Counted from the first letter of the stretch, positions 50,962 to 60,586 are shown. The stretch: DNA of 64,000 nucleotides from MKSF01 sp037190225 (GCA_037190225.1 JBBCJL010000005.1:62001-126000), one strand, 5' to 3'. Numbers and translations: made by a program. The notes: generated from the sequence alone by a model not told the origin.

Positions 50962-51792
50962 ATGTCTGCACAAGTAAAAAAACGCGTTTTAATCATTGCA
51001 AACGAATTGTCTCCTTATCTGGAATTAACTGACTTTTCTGCTATCTTAAATAAACTCGCGGTTAAAACGTTTGATTCCGGTATCGAAGTAAGAGTGATTA
51101 TGCCCAGATTTGGCGTGATTAACGAAAGAAGGCACAGGCTGCACGAAGTAGTAAGACTTTCCGGCATCAATGTAGTAGTGGATAAAGAGGACCATCCTTT
51201 ATTGATCAAGGTAGCCAGCCTTCCCAATGCGAGACTGCAGGTCTACTTTATGGATAACGAGGATTTCTTTAAACGCAAATTCACTTTTAACGATGCCGAA
51301 GGCAATTTTTTCGAGGACAATGCCGAAAGACTGATCTTTTTCGGGAAAAGCGCCCTGGAGATCGTGAAAAAATTCGGCTGGCCCCCTGATGTGATCCATT
51401 GCCATGGCTGGATGACCTCCCTGATCCCGCTCTTCCTGAAAACATCGTATAAGAAAGAGCCGGTATTTGCCAACTCCAAGGTCATTTATACAGCCCAGAA
51501 GGAGCAGTTTGAGAACGCCCTGCATCCCGATTTTGGTAAAATGTTGCTAAACAGCGTGGCGGTGAAAGATAAAGATGTGGATGTTTATAATAATGGTACG
51601 AATTTAGCGTTAAATTTGGGCGCTTGTAAATATGCGGACGCCATACTGCACGGGGGAGAAGACCTGGACCCTGCGGTAGGAGCCATTTCAGCTACCAGGA
51701 ACAAACAGGTGATACCTTATGATGAGGCCTGGAAAGATGACATCAACCCGCTTTACAGTGTTTACGAGCATCTGGCTGTAAGTATAAATTAA
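50962..51792 (+). CDS. Glycogen/starch synthase N-terminal domain-like protein
   Basis: A 276-residue protein matching only the N-terminal GT5 domain of glycogen synthase: RVLIIANELSPYLELTDFS (variant of the KTGGL loop region, here without KTGGL), VIMPRFGVINERRHRLHEV, PDVIHCHGWMTSLIPLFLK and KVIYTAQKEQF. The C-terminal nucleotide-sugar-binding domain is absent, so full synthase activity is unlikely. This short form sits between panC and DUF4270 in many Bacteroidota by my recollection, so it is a stable family rather than a truncation. Function unknown. Confidence 0.85.
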   Translation: MSAQVKKRVLIIANELSPYLELTDFSAILNKLAVKTFDSGIEVRVIMPRFGVINERRHRLHEVVRLSGINVVVDKEDHPLLIKVASLPNARLQVYFMDNEDFFKRKFTFNDAEGNFFEDNAERLIFFGKSALEIVKKFGWPPDVIHCHGWMTSLIPLFLKTSYKKEPVFANSKVIYTAQKEQFENALHPDFGKMLLNSVAVKDKDVDVYNNGTNLALNLGACKYADAILHGGEDLDPAVGAISATRNKQVIPYDEAWKDDINPLYSVYEHLAVSIN

Positions 51793-51804
51793 AAATATAA
51801 AAAA

Positions 51805-53196
51805 TTGACAACAAATAGTATTAAAAGAAAAAAAGCCTTAGCCTTGTATGCAGGCTTTTTTTCATGTCTGGTCATAGGAGGCATCTCCTGTAAGGAAAGG
51901 AACATAGGCACCACGGACGCCATCCCCCAGGTGGATAATATTCATACATTTGAAACCAATACGGATGCCATCACGCTGCAATCTGTTTATGACGATTCCC
52001 TGGTTACCAATGACTATACGCACCTGGTGGGCTCCATAGGAAAGATAGACGATCCCTTTTTCGGCAAAAGCAGGGCCGGCCTGTACTTCCAGGTTTCCCT
52101 GCCCAACGTGCTCTTCGCCTTTCCATCGGATGCCGTTATGGACAGCAGCGTAGTAGCCCTCCCTTATTATATATCCACTACCGGCAGGCGGTATGTGTAC
52201 GGGGATACCACCCAGGCTATCACCTTCAATGCCTATCGCATCACGGACGCTTTTGAGTATAACCTGGATAAGGCCCTGTATGCCCACGATTCCCTTGGGT
52301 ATGACCATTCCCCGCTGGGCAGCAGGACCGTAACGTACAGGGAGATGCTCAACCCATCCAGCCTTGCCAATGGCGATACCTTTACGGATGTGCTCCGTAT
52401 CCGGCTGAGCAGCGCCTTTACGAACGAGATCGCCAGCCTTGATCCCGATGTCTATTTCCCGGCATCCGCTGAATTCAAGAAATATTTCCCCGGGTTTTAC
52501 ATTGCCGCCGCTGCTACCCAGCCCGGTAATATGTTCGGGCTGTTCACCCTGCTGGACGGCAGCAGGACAGGAGAAAGCAGTACTGCCAACCTCACCTTTT
52601 ATTATCATACCACCTCTGATGCCACACCCAGGAAAGCGGTATTCAGCTTCGCCAATAATAACTGCGCGTGGTTCAACAGCATCAGAAAAGATTATAACGG
52701 CTATCCTGCCGGCGCCTATCGCCAGGCTTCCGGCATAGACAGTGTCATCCTGCAGGGCGCTCCGGGCATTAAGACCGATATCAGGATAGCCCTACCGCAA
52801 AGCCTGCCCAAATCTATTATCCATAAGGCAGAGCTGGAACTGACGCTGCTGGATCCCGGCGCTTCCAATAAGTTCATACATCCCGTACAGCTCATCGTCA
52901 AGGCGCTGGACGCCGATGGCAATGAGCATGACGTACTGGACAAGGTAGGGCGCTCAGGCTTTGAATACATAGGAGGATGGCCTGATACGGTAATGGCCAG
53001 CGGCAATACGGTTGTCAGGTATAAGATCAATATACCGCGGGAGCTCCAGAAACAGCTCGATGCAGGCGCTACCTCCCTGACGCTGAGAGTTTATCCTACC
53101 ACCGCGCATCCGGGATTTTACAGGGCCATACTGGGCGGACCGGGCTCAGGAGATGTTTATAAGCCTAAATTTAATATCATATATTCGGTAAAATAG
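51805..53196 (+). CDS. DUF4270 family lipoprotein
   Basis: A 463-residue predicted lipoprotein starting at TTG 51805, as no ATG is available before the signal segment (ALALYAGFFSCLVIGGISC, lipobox GGISC near residue 29). The pattern TDAITLQSVYDDSLVTND, IGKIDDPFFGKSRAGLYFQV, and the C-terminal LRVYPTTAHPGFYRAILGGPGSG are typical of DUF4270, a Bacteroidota outer-surface family of unknown function. It follows the glycogen-synthase-like gene by 12 bases and precedes glmS by 38, a conserved neighbourhood. Confidence 0.88.
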   Translation: MTTNSIKRKKALALYAGFFSCLVIGGISCKERNIGTTDAIPQVDNIHTFETNTDAITLQSVYDDSLVTNDYTHLVGSIGKIDDPFFGKSRAGLYFQVSLPNVLFAFPSDAVMDSSVVALPYYISTTGRRYVYGDTTQAITFNAYRITDAFEYNLDKALYAHDSLGYDHSPLGSRTVTYREMLNPSSLANGDTFTDVLRIRLSSAFTNEIASLDPDVYFPASAEFKKYFPGFYIAAAATQPGNMFGLFTLLDGSRTGESSTANLTFYYHTTSDATPRKAVFSFANNNCAWFNSIRKDYNGYPAGAYRQASGIDSVILQGAPGIKTDIRIALPQSLPKSIIHKAELELTLLDPGASNKFIHPVQLIVKALDADGNEHDVLDKVGRSGFEYIGGWPDTVMASGNTVVRYKINIPRELQKQLDAGATSLTLRVYPTTAHPGFYRAILGGPGSGDVYKPKFNIIYSVK

Positions 53197-53234
53197 TTAA
53201 CTTTAAAGATTATACAAGATAAAATAATACATAT

Positions 53235-55076
53235 ATGTGTGGTATAGTAGGATACATAGGAACAAGAGACGCCTATCCCATATTAATGAAAGGACTGGCC
53301 AGGCTAGAATACAGGGGCTATGACAGCGCCGGCGTGGTATTGCTTTCCGACCATACTTTTAACCTGTATAAAAAAGCAGGAAAAGTATCTGAGCTGGATG
53401 CCTTTACAAAGGGCAAGAACACCAGCGGCACCATAGGCATAGGACATACCAGGTGGGCTACCCATGGGGTACCCAACGATACGAATGCCCATCCGCATCT
53501 CAGTAATTCGGGAAAGCTGACGCTTATACACAATGGCATTATAGAGAACTATGCTACCTTAAAGGAGCAGCTGACCAAAAAAGGCTACCACTTCAAATCA
53601 GAAACGGACACCGAAGTCCTGGTTAACTTCATAGAGGAAGTAAAGATACAGGGCAATCTCAACCTGGAAGATGCCATCCGGACCGCGCTCAACGAGATCA
53701 TAGGCGCCTATGCCATCGTAGTCATGGACATAGACAACCCGGATGTGCTGATCGCAGCCAGGAAAGGCAGCCCGCTGGTATTAGGGATCGGCAAGAATGA
53801 ATTTTTTGTCGCATCGGACGCCTCCCCTATCATAGAGTACACCAAGAACGTGGTCTACCTGGACGACAAGGAATACGCAGTGCTGCACCGCAACGGGGAT
53901 TTCACCATCCATACGCTCGGCAATGTGCAGATGACCCCTTTCGTACAGGAGCTGCAGATGGACCTGGAAGCGATCGAAAAAGGCGGGTTCGACCATTTTA
54001 TGCTGAAAGAGATCTATGAGCAGCCCCGTGCGCTGGTAGACTCCATACGCGGACGCGTCAACGCGGAGGACGGCTGGATCAAGCTCGGCGGCGTGGAAGA
54101 GTACCTGAACAGGATACTTAAGGCCAACAGGTATATCATTACCGCCTGCGGCACCTCCTACCATGCAGGCCTTTTGGGTGAATATCTCATTGAAGATCTT
54201 TCCAGGGTCCCGGTAGAAGTGGAATTCGCTTCCGAATTCAGATACCGCAATCCTATTATCTATAACGATGACGTGGTGCTGGCCATTTCCCAGTCGGGAG
54301 AAACAGCCGATACGCTGGCCGCCATTGAGATCGCCAAAGAGCGCCAGGCGCTGGTGTACGGTATCTGTAACGTGATCGGCTCCTCTATTGCCCGCGCGAC
54401 ACATGCCGGTTCCTATACCCACGCAGGGCCGGAGATCGGTGTGGCTTCCACCAAGGCTTTTTCCACCCAGGTGGTATTATTGATCTTATGGGCCCTGCAG
54501 ATAGCAGAGAAAAAAGGTTCTATTTCCACCTCTTATCTCAGGAGGATCCTGTTTGAGCTGGAAAGCATCCCTAAGAAGATAGAAGAAATATTAAAGCAAA
54601 ACGATGCTATCAGGGAGATAGCCTATAAATTCCATAATGCGGAGAACTTCCTGTACCTGGGCAGGGGCTATAACTACCCTGTGGCTATGGAAGGCGCGTT
54701 AAAGCTGAAAGAGATCTCCTACATCCACGCGGAAGGTTATCCTGCCGCTGAGATGAAGCACGGCCCGATAGCCCTGATCGATGAGCAGATGCCGGTAGTG
54801 GTGCTGGCGACCAACGAAAGCGCCCGCGAAAAGATCGTCTCCAACATCCAGGAAGTGAAAGCCCGTAAAGGCCAGATCATAGCGGTGATCAATGAAGGTG
54901 ATGAAGAGATCAAAGCTATGGCGGATCATGCCATCGAGATACCTTCTACGGAAGAGATACTGACCCCGCTGCTGACGGTGGTGCCCCTGCAGCTGCTCTC
55001 CTACCACATCGCAGTGATGAGAGGCGCCAATGTGGACCAGCCCCGCAACCTGGCCAAATCGGTTACTGTCGAATAA
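53235..55076 (+). CDS. glmS: Glutamine-fructose-6-phosphate aminotransferase (isomerizing)
   Basis: Makes glucosamine-6-phosphate from fructose-6-phosphate and glutamine, the first step to UDP-GlcNAc for peptidoglycan and LPS. 613 residues, normal. Nucleophilic Cys2 in MCGIVGYIG, HTRWATHGVPND and the glutaminase loop precede two SIS isomerase domains (TACGTSYHAGLLGEYLIED, ISQSGETADT, LGRGYNYPVAMEGALKLKE) and the C-terminal DQPRNLAKSVTVE. No glmS ribozyme is visible in the short 5' leader. A terminator hairpin follows. Confidence 0.97.
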   Translation: MCGIVGYIGTRDAYPILMKGLARLEYRGYDSAGVVLLSDHTFNLYKKAGKVSELDAFTKGKNTSGTIGIGHTRWATHGVPNDTNAHPHLSNSGKLTLIHNGIIENYATLKEQLTKKGYHFKSETDTEVLVNFIEEVKIQGNLNLEDAIRTALNEIIGAYAIVVMDIDNPDVLIAARKGSPLVLGIGKNEFFVASDASPIIEYTKNVVYLDDKEYAVLHRNGDFTIHTLGNVQMTPFVQELQMDLEAIEKGGFDHFMLKEIYEQPRALVDSIRGRVNAEDGWIKLGGVEEYLNRILKANRYIITACGTSYHAGLLGEYLIEDLSRVPVEVEFASEFRYRNPIIYNDDVVLAISQSGETADTLAAIEIAKERQALVYGICNVIGSSIARATHAGSYTHAGPEIGVASTKAFSTQVVLLILWALQIAEKKGSISTSYLRRILFELESIPKKIEEILKQNDAIREIAYKFHNAENFLYLGRGYNYPVAMEGALKLKEISYIHAEGYPAAEMKHGPIALIDEQMPVVVLATNESAREKIVSNIQEVKARKGQIIAVINEGDEEIKAMADHAIEIPSTEEILTPLLTVVPLQLLSYHIAVMRGANVDQPRNLAKSVTVE

Positions 55077-55103
55077 AGTATATAACTTAGCGCTGTATAA
55101 TTA

Positions 55104-55135
55104 CAAATGCAACCTCTTCCCGGAGGTTGCATTTG
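55104..55135 (+). terminator. Terminator of glmS
   Basis: Perfect 13-bp stem CAAATGCAACCTC / GAGGTTGCATTTG, short T-rich tail. Confidence 0.75.
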
Positions 55136-55177
55136 TGTTACTGGACACTTATGATATAACCGGAGCAGGGATTTTCC

Positions 55178-55804
55178 TTACTCCCTGACCACACCGGCAA
55201 ACTGCTGCTCTCCTGCGGCTACAGCCACGGGCAGGCTGTTTTCCGGGGGCGGCACAGGACAGGAATAGCCGCCTGCAAATGCGCAATAAGGATTATAGGC
55301 TTTATTAAAATCTAGGATCATATGACCATCCCTGATCGCTGCAACAGACAGGTCAATATAACGTCCGCCTCCGTAGGTGGTTTCGCCGTTCGTAAGGTCT
55401 GTAAAAGGTAAAAATAAATGCAGGCTGTCTGTGGCCATATAATTTACGTTCTGGTACACAAACAGCCTGTAAGCGGCGCCCCTGATCTGAAAATCCAGGT
55501 AGCCGTATTTCCGGAAAGGCTTGGATGTATGATTATAGGTGGGCAGCAACAGGTCGCGCTGGTCTTCCAACAGCGTAAAGTGTGCCGGCACCCTCCAGGC
55601 GGCGTCCGGCGGGTAAAAACGGATAAAGCCGGTATCCGCAGCGGTCAGCGGGCTTTTTTCCGTTACCAGGAACTCCTGCTTATAATGATGCTGCCACGCA
55701 TATATACTGTCATTATAGGACTGCGCCCTTACGCTTCCTCCCGGCATAAGAAGCAGCCCGGCCAGCAACGGCATAGCCATGCGTAAAATAAAGTACATTT
55801 TCAT
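55178..55804 (-). CDS. DUF1684 family exported protein
   Basis: A 208-residue protein with a signal peptide (ILRMAMPLLAGLLLMPGGSV then RAQSYND). The DUF1684 pattern is clear: a WQHHYKQEFLVTEKSPLTAAD stretch near residues 37-57, GYLDFQIRGAAYRLFVYQN, LFLPFTDLTNGETTYGGGRYIDL and FNKAYNPYCAFAGGYSCPVPPPEN at the C-terminus with two Cys. Function unknown; the conserved YNPYCA-type ending is the family signature. Converges with glmS. Confidence 0.9.
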   Translation of the reverse strand: MKMYFILRMAMPLLAGLLLMPGGSVRAQSYNDSIYAWQHHYKQEFLVTEKSPLTAADTGFIRFYPPDAAWRVPAHFTLLEDQRDLLLPTYNHTSKPFRKYGYLDFQIRGAAYRLFVYQNVNYMATDSLHLFLPFTDLTNGETTYGGGRYIDLSVAAIRDGHMILDFNKAYNPYCAFAGGYSCPVPPPENSLPVAVAAGEQQFAGVVRE

Positions 55805-55988
55805 ATGGATGCGTTCAATTCAGTACAATGATACAAAAATAATCACAGTTCACACCTGGCCGGACAAGACCGTAATGCCTCCGGGATACACGACCGGGAA
55901 TTAACCCGCATTTATAGGGGTATAGGCCGTTCAGCCTGTCTTATATTAAAGTGCTGCGGGCAACTGCCTTTCTTCGCGCTACAAAAAA

Positions 55989-56855
55989 ATGAACATACTC
56001 CAAGCAACCGTTTTCTATTTCCTCTATGCGACCCTGTTTATACTGAGCCTGTGCCCTATGCCGCTGCTCTATATCTGCTCCCGCCTGCTTTCCGGCTGCC
56101 TGTACCATATAGTCGGCTACCGGAGGGATGTGGTGGTGCAGAATATTTCCAGGTCATTCCCGTATCTGAGATACAGCGAGGTAAAAGATATTTCCCGCGC
56201 CTTTTATAATAACCTGTCGGACAATTTTGTAGAAATATTTAAAAGTATATCTGCCCCTTCAGGATGGTGGCAGCAAAAGGTCATCTTCAAGGATTTTGAC
56301 ATTATCACCCGGCATATCGATGAAGGTAAAACCGTCCTGGCAGGGCTCGGGCATATGACCAACTGGGAGATACTGAATATCCTTCCCACAGTAACGCATA
56401 TCCCTGTCACCGCCGTTTACCAGACCCAGTCCTCACCGGTTATCGACCGGCTTATGGCCACTATACGGTCCCGGTTCGGAATGCGGCTGGTCACATCGAA
56501 AGATATTGCCAGGCACCTGATGTCATCCAACGCCCGGAACGGCCTTTATCTTTTTATCGCGGACCAGTGTCCTGTGTACAGCAGGGAAGAGGAGAAGATC
56601 GAGTTCCTTCATCAATCCACCCAGGTATTCAACGGGCTGGAGAAAATAGCCCAAAAGGTGAAAGCCGAAGTGGTCTATCTGAAAATGACCCGGCTGAAAA
56701 GAGGCGTGTACGAGGTGGAATGCCAGCCCTTGAATGCACCGGAGGATAATACCGGCAAAGGACAGCTTACTACTGCTTATGCCCGTCACCTGGAGCAGAA
56801 CATAATGGAGCAGCCGGAAGGCTGGCTATGGACCCATAAACGCTGGAAAAGATAG
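55989..56855 (+). CDS. Lysophospholipid acyltransferase family protein (LpxL/HtrB-like)
   Basis: A 288-residue inner-membrane acyltransferase. N-terminal hydrophobic helix ATLFILSLCPMPLLYICS, then VVVQNISRSFPYL, the H-x4-E catalytic motif in LGHMTNWEIL (about residues 120-129) and VYQTQSSPVIDRLMATIRSRFG. These fit the LpxL/HtrB family that adds secondary acyl chains to lipid A. The last part EQNIMEQPEGWLWTHKRWKR carries the W-x-H-(K/R)-R-W-K ending typical of the family. Monocistronic. Confidence 0.92.
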   Translation: MNILQATVFYFLYATLFILSLCPMPLLYICSRLLSGCLYHIVGYRRDVVVQNISRSFPYLRYSEVKDISRAFYNNLSDNFVEIFKSISAPSGWWQQKVIFKDFDIITRHIDEGKTVLAGLGHMTNWEILNILPTVTHIPVTAVYQTQSSPVIDRLMATIRSRFGMRLVTSKDIARHLMSSNARNGLYLFIADQCPVYSREEEKIEFLHQSTQVFNGLEKIAQKVKAEVVYLKMTRLKRGVYEVECQPLNAPEDNTGKGQLTTAYARHLEQNIMEQPEGWLWTHKRWKR

Positions 56856-57026
56856 CATACCTTTTATACCCCGGCTTTCTCTCCCCCGATCCCGAATGCC
56901 TTGATGCCCTGCAGCAGGCACCAAAATAAATTCCCCGTCTCCGCCGCTGTATTTCGTAATTTAGCTGCCAAAACCCCTGTACCTTTACAGAAACCCGCAA
57001 TTTTACGGGAGATAATAGGATCAGCA

Positions 57027-57584
57027 ATGAAAAAAGTAATTCTGGACCTGGCGGTAACGCTGGACGGCTTTATTGAAGGCCCTTCGGGGGAAACGGACTG
57101 GTGCATCCTGGATGATGATATGGAGCTGGACGCTTTTATCGACAGCATTGATACCATATTTTACGGTCGCGTAAGCTATGATGCCTGGGGTAATTTCCAG
57201 CCGGGCAACGATGCAGCACCTGCTGAAAAGCAGCTCTGGGAAGCAATACATACCAAAGATAAATATGTTTTTTCCAGGCAGGCAAGGCAGGACAACCGCG
57301 CGGCCTTCATCCATTCGGACATCAGCAGCCGGGTTGCAGCCATAAAGCAGCAGGGCGGTAAGGATATCTGGCTGTATGGCGGTGCGGGCCTTATAGATAC
57401 ATTCATCCGGCTGGATCTTATTGACAGCTACAGGCTGTCCGTACATCCTGTGGTGCTGGGCCAGGGCAAGCCTCTATTTGAGAATATACAGCACAGGATC
57501 GGCCTGAAGCTGACCGGTACCCGTGTATTCCGGTCCGGGGTAGTACAGCTGGTGTATGAGCCGGAAAGATCTTCTCTTACATAA
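57027..57584 (+). CDS. Dihydrofolate reductase-like (RibD C-terminal domain) protein
   Basis: A 185-residue protein from ATG 57027 (MKKVILDLAVTLDGFIEGP). The frame could open at 56901 but the additional residues are not family-like. DLAVTLDGFI, FYGRVSYDAWG, YVFSRQ and the nucleotide loop DIWLYGGAGLIDTFIR are characteristic of the RibD_C/DHFR-like superfamily. These stand-alone proteins bind NADPH but their substrates are mostly unknown; it is not a canonical folate DHFR. The next sequence downstream is a collapsed pseudogene. Confidence 0.88.
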   Translation: MKKVILDLAVTLDGFIEGPSGETDWCILDDDMELDAFIDSIDTIFYGRVSYDAWGNFQPGNDAAPAEKQLWEAIHTKDKYVFSRQARQDNRAAFIHSDISSRVAAIKQQGGKDIWLYGGAGLIDTFIRLDLIDSYRLSVHPVVLGQGKPLFENIQHRIGLKLTGTRVFRSGVVQLVYEPERSSLT

Positions 57585-58138
57585 AGGGGGACAGCCTTAT
57601 TATTACCAATCCAACCCATGCCGAACAAACTGCTAATCTTCGATCCTGACGAAACATTGGTTCATGCCAAAGAAAAAAGGCTTTTCACTTGAACATATCC
57701 TTATCGTTGATGATACACCTCAAAAATAAAGGGGTAATTATGGTAATGGCATTACCGTGCAGGAATTCCGGGGGCATCTTCACGACAGAGCATTACCGGC
57801 ACTGGGCAACTACCTGCTGACCCTCCGGGACGCTGAAAATATAAGGGCCCTGGAAAAAAGATTTTGGCGCAACGGCGCACTGCCTATATAAAAACAGTCC
57901 ATACCTCCCCGATCAGTACCAGGTTCCGGCCTGACATGCCTGTGCCTTTATTTTTTCCTTATATCTTAACAACTTTCATTATTCAGGCACCGGGAATCCG
58001 GTGCCTGTCTGTAATATACCAGCAAGGATCTTAACAATAATTAATATCATTTATCGTTAAGAGTGATAGGTACCTTTCCGTGAGCACCTATACGGCAGCT
58101 TGCCTAGCTAATCAGATTTCTTAATCAAATCAATTAAG
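57585..58138. other. Intergenic region with a collapsed phosphatase gene
   Basis: Holds the HAD/NIF-type phosphatase pseudogene (57618-57891). The rest (57892-58138) is AT-rich, contains a hairpin-like GCACCGGGAATCCGGTGC (57989-58006), and shows no gene. Confidence 0.5.
57618..57891 (+). pseudogene. NIF-type HAD phosphatase, internally deleted and frameshifted
   Basis: Starts like an intact gene, MPNKLLIFDPDETLVHAKEK (HAD motif I with DPDET for the usual DLDET), then the frame shifts within an A-rich run (around 57672) and the central ~100 codons, which should include motif II, are missing. Reading resumes as KKGFSLEHILIVDDTPQK (motif III/IV VDDTP), an in-frame TAA, RGNYGNGITVQEFRGH and a C-terminal LLTLRDAENIRALEKRFW. 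This order matches NLI-interacting-factor (FCP1-like) phosphatases of about 200 residues. A large deletion plus frameshift and stop make it non-functional. Confidence 0.8.
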
Positions 58139-60022
58139 ATGGCAAAAAATCTACTTATCTATTTATTATTACTTTTTTCTATACTACCAGCCTATTCCCA
58201 AAAGGAAAATAATATTTTTTTCTTTGGGAACGGTGCCGGCCTGGACTTCAGCAGCGGTTCACCACAAGTTATCCAGGGAAGCCTGAAAAGCCTGGAAGCA
58301 GCGGCTTCTATATGCGATGTCAACGGCAACCTGCTGTTCTATACAGACGGCAATACTGTCTATGACCGGAATCACAATATTATGAGCAACGGGACCGGCA
58401 TCTTAGGCGGAGGGCCGCTCGCTATGGCCCCACTCACGAACTCCAGTACACAAGGCGCTGTGATCGTAAAATCAGTATCGGATAATAACCAGTATTACCT
58501 TTTCACAAATGTATCAATGGAACGGAGGTTCGTTGATCGCGGCCGGTTAAGATATTCCGTCATTGATATGTCACTGAACAATGGCCTGGGTATGGTATTG
58601 CCAACGCATAAAAATATTGTCATCGCGGAAAATATGGGAGAAAAAATGGCCGTTGCATTAGGGAAAGGCTGCTATTACTGGCTGATAGTCCGGTCTAACG
58701 AAGAACCGGCCTATCTGAGCTTTAAAATAGACAAGGACGGGGTCCATACCACGCCGGTAGCCTCTCCAAGCAGCTTACCGATAGGCGATAAAGAATACGG
58801 CCACCTGAAAGTGTCCCCGGATTTTAAATATATAGCAGCAGCATATCATTATACAAATGATAGTAACAAATCTGAACAGTCGCTTGAGCTGGCCGATTTT
58901 AATAATGAAACAGGCGCTATTTCAAACGGACACATCCTGGATAGCAATAAGTCTCCCAGGAATGCTTTTATTTTGGACTTTTCGCCCAATAGCAAGCTAT
59001 TGTACTCAGATATAATCGGTAGCCTACATCAATACAACCTTCAACTGCTCCCCGACATAAATGATATGGTTACGAACAAAATTTTTATCAGTTCAGGTAA
59101 CGGGGGAAGCTCCAGGTTAGGGCCTGATAATAAAATCTATATTCACGCTGCATACACCCCCTATATAAGCTGCATTGACAAGCCTGATGTTATAGGCACC
59201 GGGTGTGATTTTTACAGCCAGGCGCTTTCCTTTACCACGCCGCCATTTACAGGACAATATTTAATTCCGTTTCATGGCTGGGGCATAGGCAGTATCACCT
59301 ATGTACACCAGCCCCCTGATACGTTCAATGCTATCAGGTCAGACACATTGGTGTGCTTCCAGACCTCCCTCACCCTAAGAGCCCCTTCTGGCTTTGCTTC
59401 CTATCAATGGTCCGATGGCAGCAGGGATTCTTTTACTATTGCCAGAGGATCGTCTGTTATATGGGTTTCATACGAAGACAGGTGCAATTTCAGCACAGAT
59501 ACATTTTTAATAAAAATGACCAACTATGACCTGTCTCTCACCAACGATACTGTTATATGCCCGGGCAAGCCATTCCGGATAGGCCTGCTTGATCCACCGG
59601 AAAATGCCACATTCCTGTGGGAAGACGGGCATACTCGTTTTCAAAAAGAAATAACGGGTCCCGGTAAATACAGCATTACCGTAGATAAGGACGGCTGTAT
59701 CGCCACAGCAACGGTCAATGTGCTGAAAGGCATATGCGACTGCGATGCGCCTTTTGTACCGAATTCCTTTACACCCAATAATGACGGCTTAAATGATCAC
59801 TTCGGGGCGATTTTCAATAACTGCGATTACAGAAACTTCAGCCTGCTGGTATTCAACCGTTTCGGGGAGCAGGTATTTGCCGGGTACTCCTCACAGGAGC
59901 AATGGGACGGCACCTATCGCAATGCGCCCTGTGATGCCGGTGTGTATTATTATCTCATAGAATACCAGCAGCCGTCAGGTAAGCAAAATCTTCTTAAAGG
60001 TGATGTTACCTTATTAAGATAA
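58139..60022 (+). CDS. Secreted protein with gliding motility-associated C-terminal domain
   Basis: A 627-residue exported protein. Signal peptide MAKNLLIYLLLLFSILPAYS. Residues ~25-400 look like a propeller-type domain (FFGNGAGLDFSSGSPQ, ASICDVNGNLLFYTDGNTVY, GKGCYYWLIVRSN, LKVSPDFKYIAAAYHY, RLGPDNKIYIHAAYTPYIS). Ig-like segments follow (SFTIARGSSVIWVSYEDRC; CPGKPFRIGLLDPP). The end is a gliding-motility-type (type B T9SS sorting) domain: FVPNSFTPNNDGLNDHFGAI, LLVFNRFGEQVF and DAGVYYYLIEYQ to GDVTLLR. Predicted T9SS export to the cell surface, with SprF/PorP-like partners elsewhere. Function otherwise unknown. Confidence 0.88.
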   Translation: MAKNLLIYLLLLFSILPAYSQKENNIFFFGNGAGLDFSSGSPQVIQGSLKSLEAAASICDVNGNLLFYTDGNTVYDRNHNIMSNGTGILGGGPLAMAPLTNSSTQGAVIVKSVSDNNQYYLFTNVSMERRFVDRGRLRYSVIDMSLNNGLGMVLPTHKNIVIAENMGEKMAVALGKGCYYWLIVRSNEEPAYLSFKIDKDGVHTTPVASPSSLPIGDKEYGHLKVSPDFKYIAAAYHYTNDSNKSEQSLELADFNNETGAISNGHILDSNKSPRNAFILDFSPNSKLLYSDIIGSLHQYNLQLLPDINDMVTNKIFISSGNGGSSRLGPDNKIYIHAAYTPYISCIDKPDVIGTGCDFYSQALSFTTPPFTGQYLIPFHGWGIGSITYVHQPPDTFNAIRSDTLVCFQTSLTLRAPSGFASYQWSDGSRDSFTIARGSSVIWVSYEDRCNFSTDTFLIKMTNYDLSLTNDTVICPGKPFRIGLLDPPENATFLWEDGHTRFQKEITGPGKYSITVDKDGCIATATVNVLKGICDCDAPFVPNSFTPNNDGLNDHFGAIFNNCDYRNFSLLVFNRFGEQVFAGYSSQEQWDGTYRNAPCDAGVYYYLIEYQQPSGKQNLLKGDVTLLR

Positions 60023-60201
60023 GAAGGTCTTTAATTCAAAGAAGACTTTTGCTATAAAGGTACTTAGCCGTGCCGGTCCTTCTGAACGGATGTGAGGCAT
60101 CTCTTATAATATTGATAGCACCTTACAGGCTATCCTGTACCTGCTATAGGATAGCTTTGTTGCTATAGATACTGCTACTATTAAAGCGCCTGAAAAAGAA
60201 A

Positions 60202-60226
60202 GAGGCTGACCTTTTGGGCCAGCCTC
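60202..60226 (-). terminator. Minus-strand terminator, possibly the former gcvP terminator
   Basis: GAGGCTG-CC / GG-CAGCCTC stem followed on the minus strand by CTTTCTTTTT. It stands directly after the upstream direct-repeat copy in the same relative position as the hairpin after the real gcvP end. Confidence 0.55.
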
Positions 60227-60235
60227 CTTGACATA

Positions 60236-60263
60236 TATTGTTTTAAAGCTCTTACGCTTCTGC
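60236..60263. repeat. Direct repeat copy 1 (gcvP 3'-end-like)
   Basis: TATTGTTTTAAAGCTCTTAC-GCTTCTGC. Compared with copy 2 (62486-62514) it shows one substitution and one missing base. On the minus strand it encodes the same final codons and stop (GCA GAA GCG TAA) as gcvP. Confidence 0.6.
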
Positions 60264-60586
60264 CCGCTGTACAAACGGAAGCCAGGGGAAGGGATTTATA
60301 TATCACCTTGATCTGCTCTAAAAGCAGCTTGGAAAAGGTGATTAAACGGACAGCACTTACATTGCTCTTGGAAGATATTTAGTCTTGTATTCACTGTTTC
60401 GGTATCGTTTTGATTATTGTTAATCCAACTATCACTATTATAGCTACCTGGTCTGATTTACTTCTTATAGGTATCGTGATAATGGAACTTTATGTTGCGA
60501 GTTTAATTGGATAAGGACCACTACTTGATTTATCTTAAATATAAAACCAAAAATCGTTAATTTTATTTCATATATAACAATGAAAT

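Larger units (their letters stand above)
60023..60586. other. Intergenic region leading into the SIR2 islet
   Basis: Contains a GCTATCC/GGATAGC hairpin (about 60129-60153), a minus-strand terminator (60202-60226), one copy of the gcvP-end direct repeat (60236-60263) and an ATCACCTT/AAGGTGAT hairpin (60302-60343). From about 60370 the sequence becomes strongly AT-rich, as in the SIR2 gene. No gene seen. Confidence 0.5.

Noticed and set aside
53197..53234. glmS ribozyme in front of glmS
   Set aside because: The gap to the preceding gene is only 38 bases, too short for the ribozyme, and no core sequence is seen.
57027..57584. Folate-pathway DHFR
   Set aside because: Sequence matches the RibD C-terminal/DHFR-like family, lacking the canonical folate-binding pattern; no folate or thymidylate genes are adjacent.
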